In this document: positions 63,461 through 64,000 of the stretch, piece by piece
Numbering within the stretch: position 1 is the first letter of the stretch
Layout of the letters: every line of letters starts with the position of its first letter
NCBI RefSeq assembly: GCF_900107845.1
Contig: NZ_FNRM01000004.1
Coordinates: 1 to 64,000 of the forward strand
Direction: 5' to 3'
Length of the DNA: 64,000 bases
DNA from: Alkalimonas amylolytica
GTDB taxonomy: Bacteria > Pseudomonadota > Gammaproteobacteria > Enterobacterales > Alteromonadaceae
The notes under the pieces: model-generated
What the model was told of the DNA's origin: nothing
The model's input: only the letters and a program-made list of their open reading frames with translations
Database searches by the model: none
Made by a program: the position numbers and the translations under genes

Positions 63461-63976
63461 ATGATGAAAATGCTCCCTGTTTTTGCGGCGTTATCAAGCT
63501 TGGTGGCAGGCTCAGCTTTTGCGCATGCCAATCATGTCGAATACGCCCGAGTGACCCACGTCGAGCCAGTCTACCGCACAGTTGCTCGTCATAGTCCACA
63601 GCAAGTGTGTTATACCGAAGCAGTACAGTACCGAGGCAGTCAACGCGCTGATACCACTCCGGTGGTACTAGGCGCTATTGCAGGTGGCGCTTTAGGCCAT
63701 GCCATGGGGCGCAACAAGAGCAATAAGCGAGTGGGTATGGCCGCCGGAGCCGTGCTTGGAGGTGCCGTTGTCAGCGATATCCAGCGCCAGAATAATCAGC
63801 CAGCGACTGTCCATCAACAGCGTTGCCGGGTCGTCAATAGTTCGGTACAGTACCACAATGTATTCGATGGTTATCAGGTCAGCTACACTTTGCGTGGCCG
63901 CCATTACACGACCATGCTAGATTACGATCCTGGACCACGTTTACCGGTTCAGGTGAGTGTTCGGCCTGGTTACTAA
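63461..63976 (+). CDS. Glycine-zipper 2TM domain protein
   Basis: A 171-aa exported protein. Signal peptide about 1-21 (MKMLPVFAALSSLVAGSAFA), without a lipobox Cys. The glycine-zipper/2TM part is VVLGAIAGGALGHAMGRNKS and RVGMAAGAVLGGAVVSDI (about 68-108). Two Cys (VCYTEA and QRCRVV) frame it and could form a disulfide. The C terminus QYHNVFDGYQVSYTLRGRHYTTMLDYDPGPRLPVQV resembles the 17-kDa surface antigen/RcnB-like tail. Probably envelope-associated. The start is the ATG at 63461 with GAGG 5 nt upstream; the adjacent ATG at 63464 is equally possible. Confidence 0.82.
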   Translation: MMKMLPVFAALSSLVAGSAFAHANHVEYARVTHVEPVYRTVARHSPQQVCYTEAVQYRGSQRADTTPVVLGAIAGGALGHAMGRNKSNKRVGMAAGAVLGGAVVSDIQRQNNQPATVHQQRCRVVNSSVQYHNVFDGYQVSYTLRGRHYTTMLDYDPGPRLPVQVSVRPGY

Positions 63977-64000
63977 CCGCAAAGGACAACAGATACAATG

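Noticed and set aside
63998-64000. Possible start codon of the next gene at the right edge
   Set aside because: ATG with AAGGA 11 nt upstream, but only one codon lies inside the window, so no gene can be supported.

Overview
The window is chromosomal DNA of a free-living, heterotrophic gammaproteobacterium of the Alteromonadales / Rheinheimera-Alishewanella-Alkalimonas type. The evidence is the 16S 5' end, gene pairs conserved with enterics and Shewanella (smrB divergent from prmB-aroC, maoP divergent from hdfR, fadIJ), a LiuR-type branched-chain acyl-CoA degradation cluster, an EAL-HDOD protein and a PEP-CTERM protein with the marine 'VPAP' variant of the sorting signal. The genus is a guess. 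No phage, insertion sequence, tRNA or CRISPR array was seen.

Layout. 1-510: 5' end of a 16S rRNA gene on the minus strand, with boxA and two tandem rrn promoters. 584-3142: a DUF6482 protein, a receiver-TPR response regulator and a secreted NTF2-like protein. 3201-19787: two divergent operons around a MerR regulator (liuR). The minus-strand operon (thiolase, mmsA, acyl-CoA dehydrogenase, enoyl-CoA hydratase, 3-hydroxyisobutyryl-CoA hydrolase, mmsB, HSD10-like SDR) covers valine and isoleucine. The plus-strand operon (liuR-liuABCDE plus two CoA-transferase subunits) covers leucine. Together they take branched acyl-CoAs to acetyl-CoA, acetoacetate, propionyl-CoA and related products. Two intercistronic gaps in these operons hold large nested palindromes. 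19901-21421: a small toxin-antitoxin patch with an intact Xre-RES pair and a BrnT-BrnA pair whose toxin gene carries an in-frame amber stop.

21484-37671 is mostly housekeeping: alpha/beta hydrolase, beta-hydroxyacid dehydrogenase, glutathione peroxidase, D-lactate dehydrogenase, FadR, DsbB, FklB, YfcL with an ATP-NAD kinase, an aldehyde dehydrogenase, a chemoreceptor, a TorF porin, an HcaT-like permease, aroC-prmB, smrB and sixA. 37857-45125: an insulinase-type protease, a PAS-GGDEF-EAL protein, maoP/hdfR with two strong palindromes between them, and a membrane-anchored gamma-glutamylcyclotransferase-like protein. 45204-49091: a large secreted subtilase and a phenylalanine-rich PEP-CTERM protein that share an almost identical upstream motif. 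49330-52772: fadIJ with a FadR box. 52983-59811: a MoxR / DUF58 / DUF4381 / BatA / BatB-TPR / BatD operon. 59970-63976: putP, an EAL-HDOD protein, a ComEA-like protein and a glycine-zipper protein.

Links across the window: FadR (25218-25934) very likely controls fadIJ (site at 52794-52810) and perhaps itself (25975-25991). LiuR very likely controls both divergent operons through two related 16-bp sites. The least explained material is the palindromic intergenic elements (7988-8210, 18248-18382, 43421-43528) and the motif shared by the subtilase and PEP-CTERM genes.
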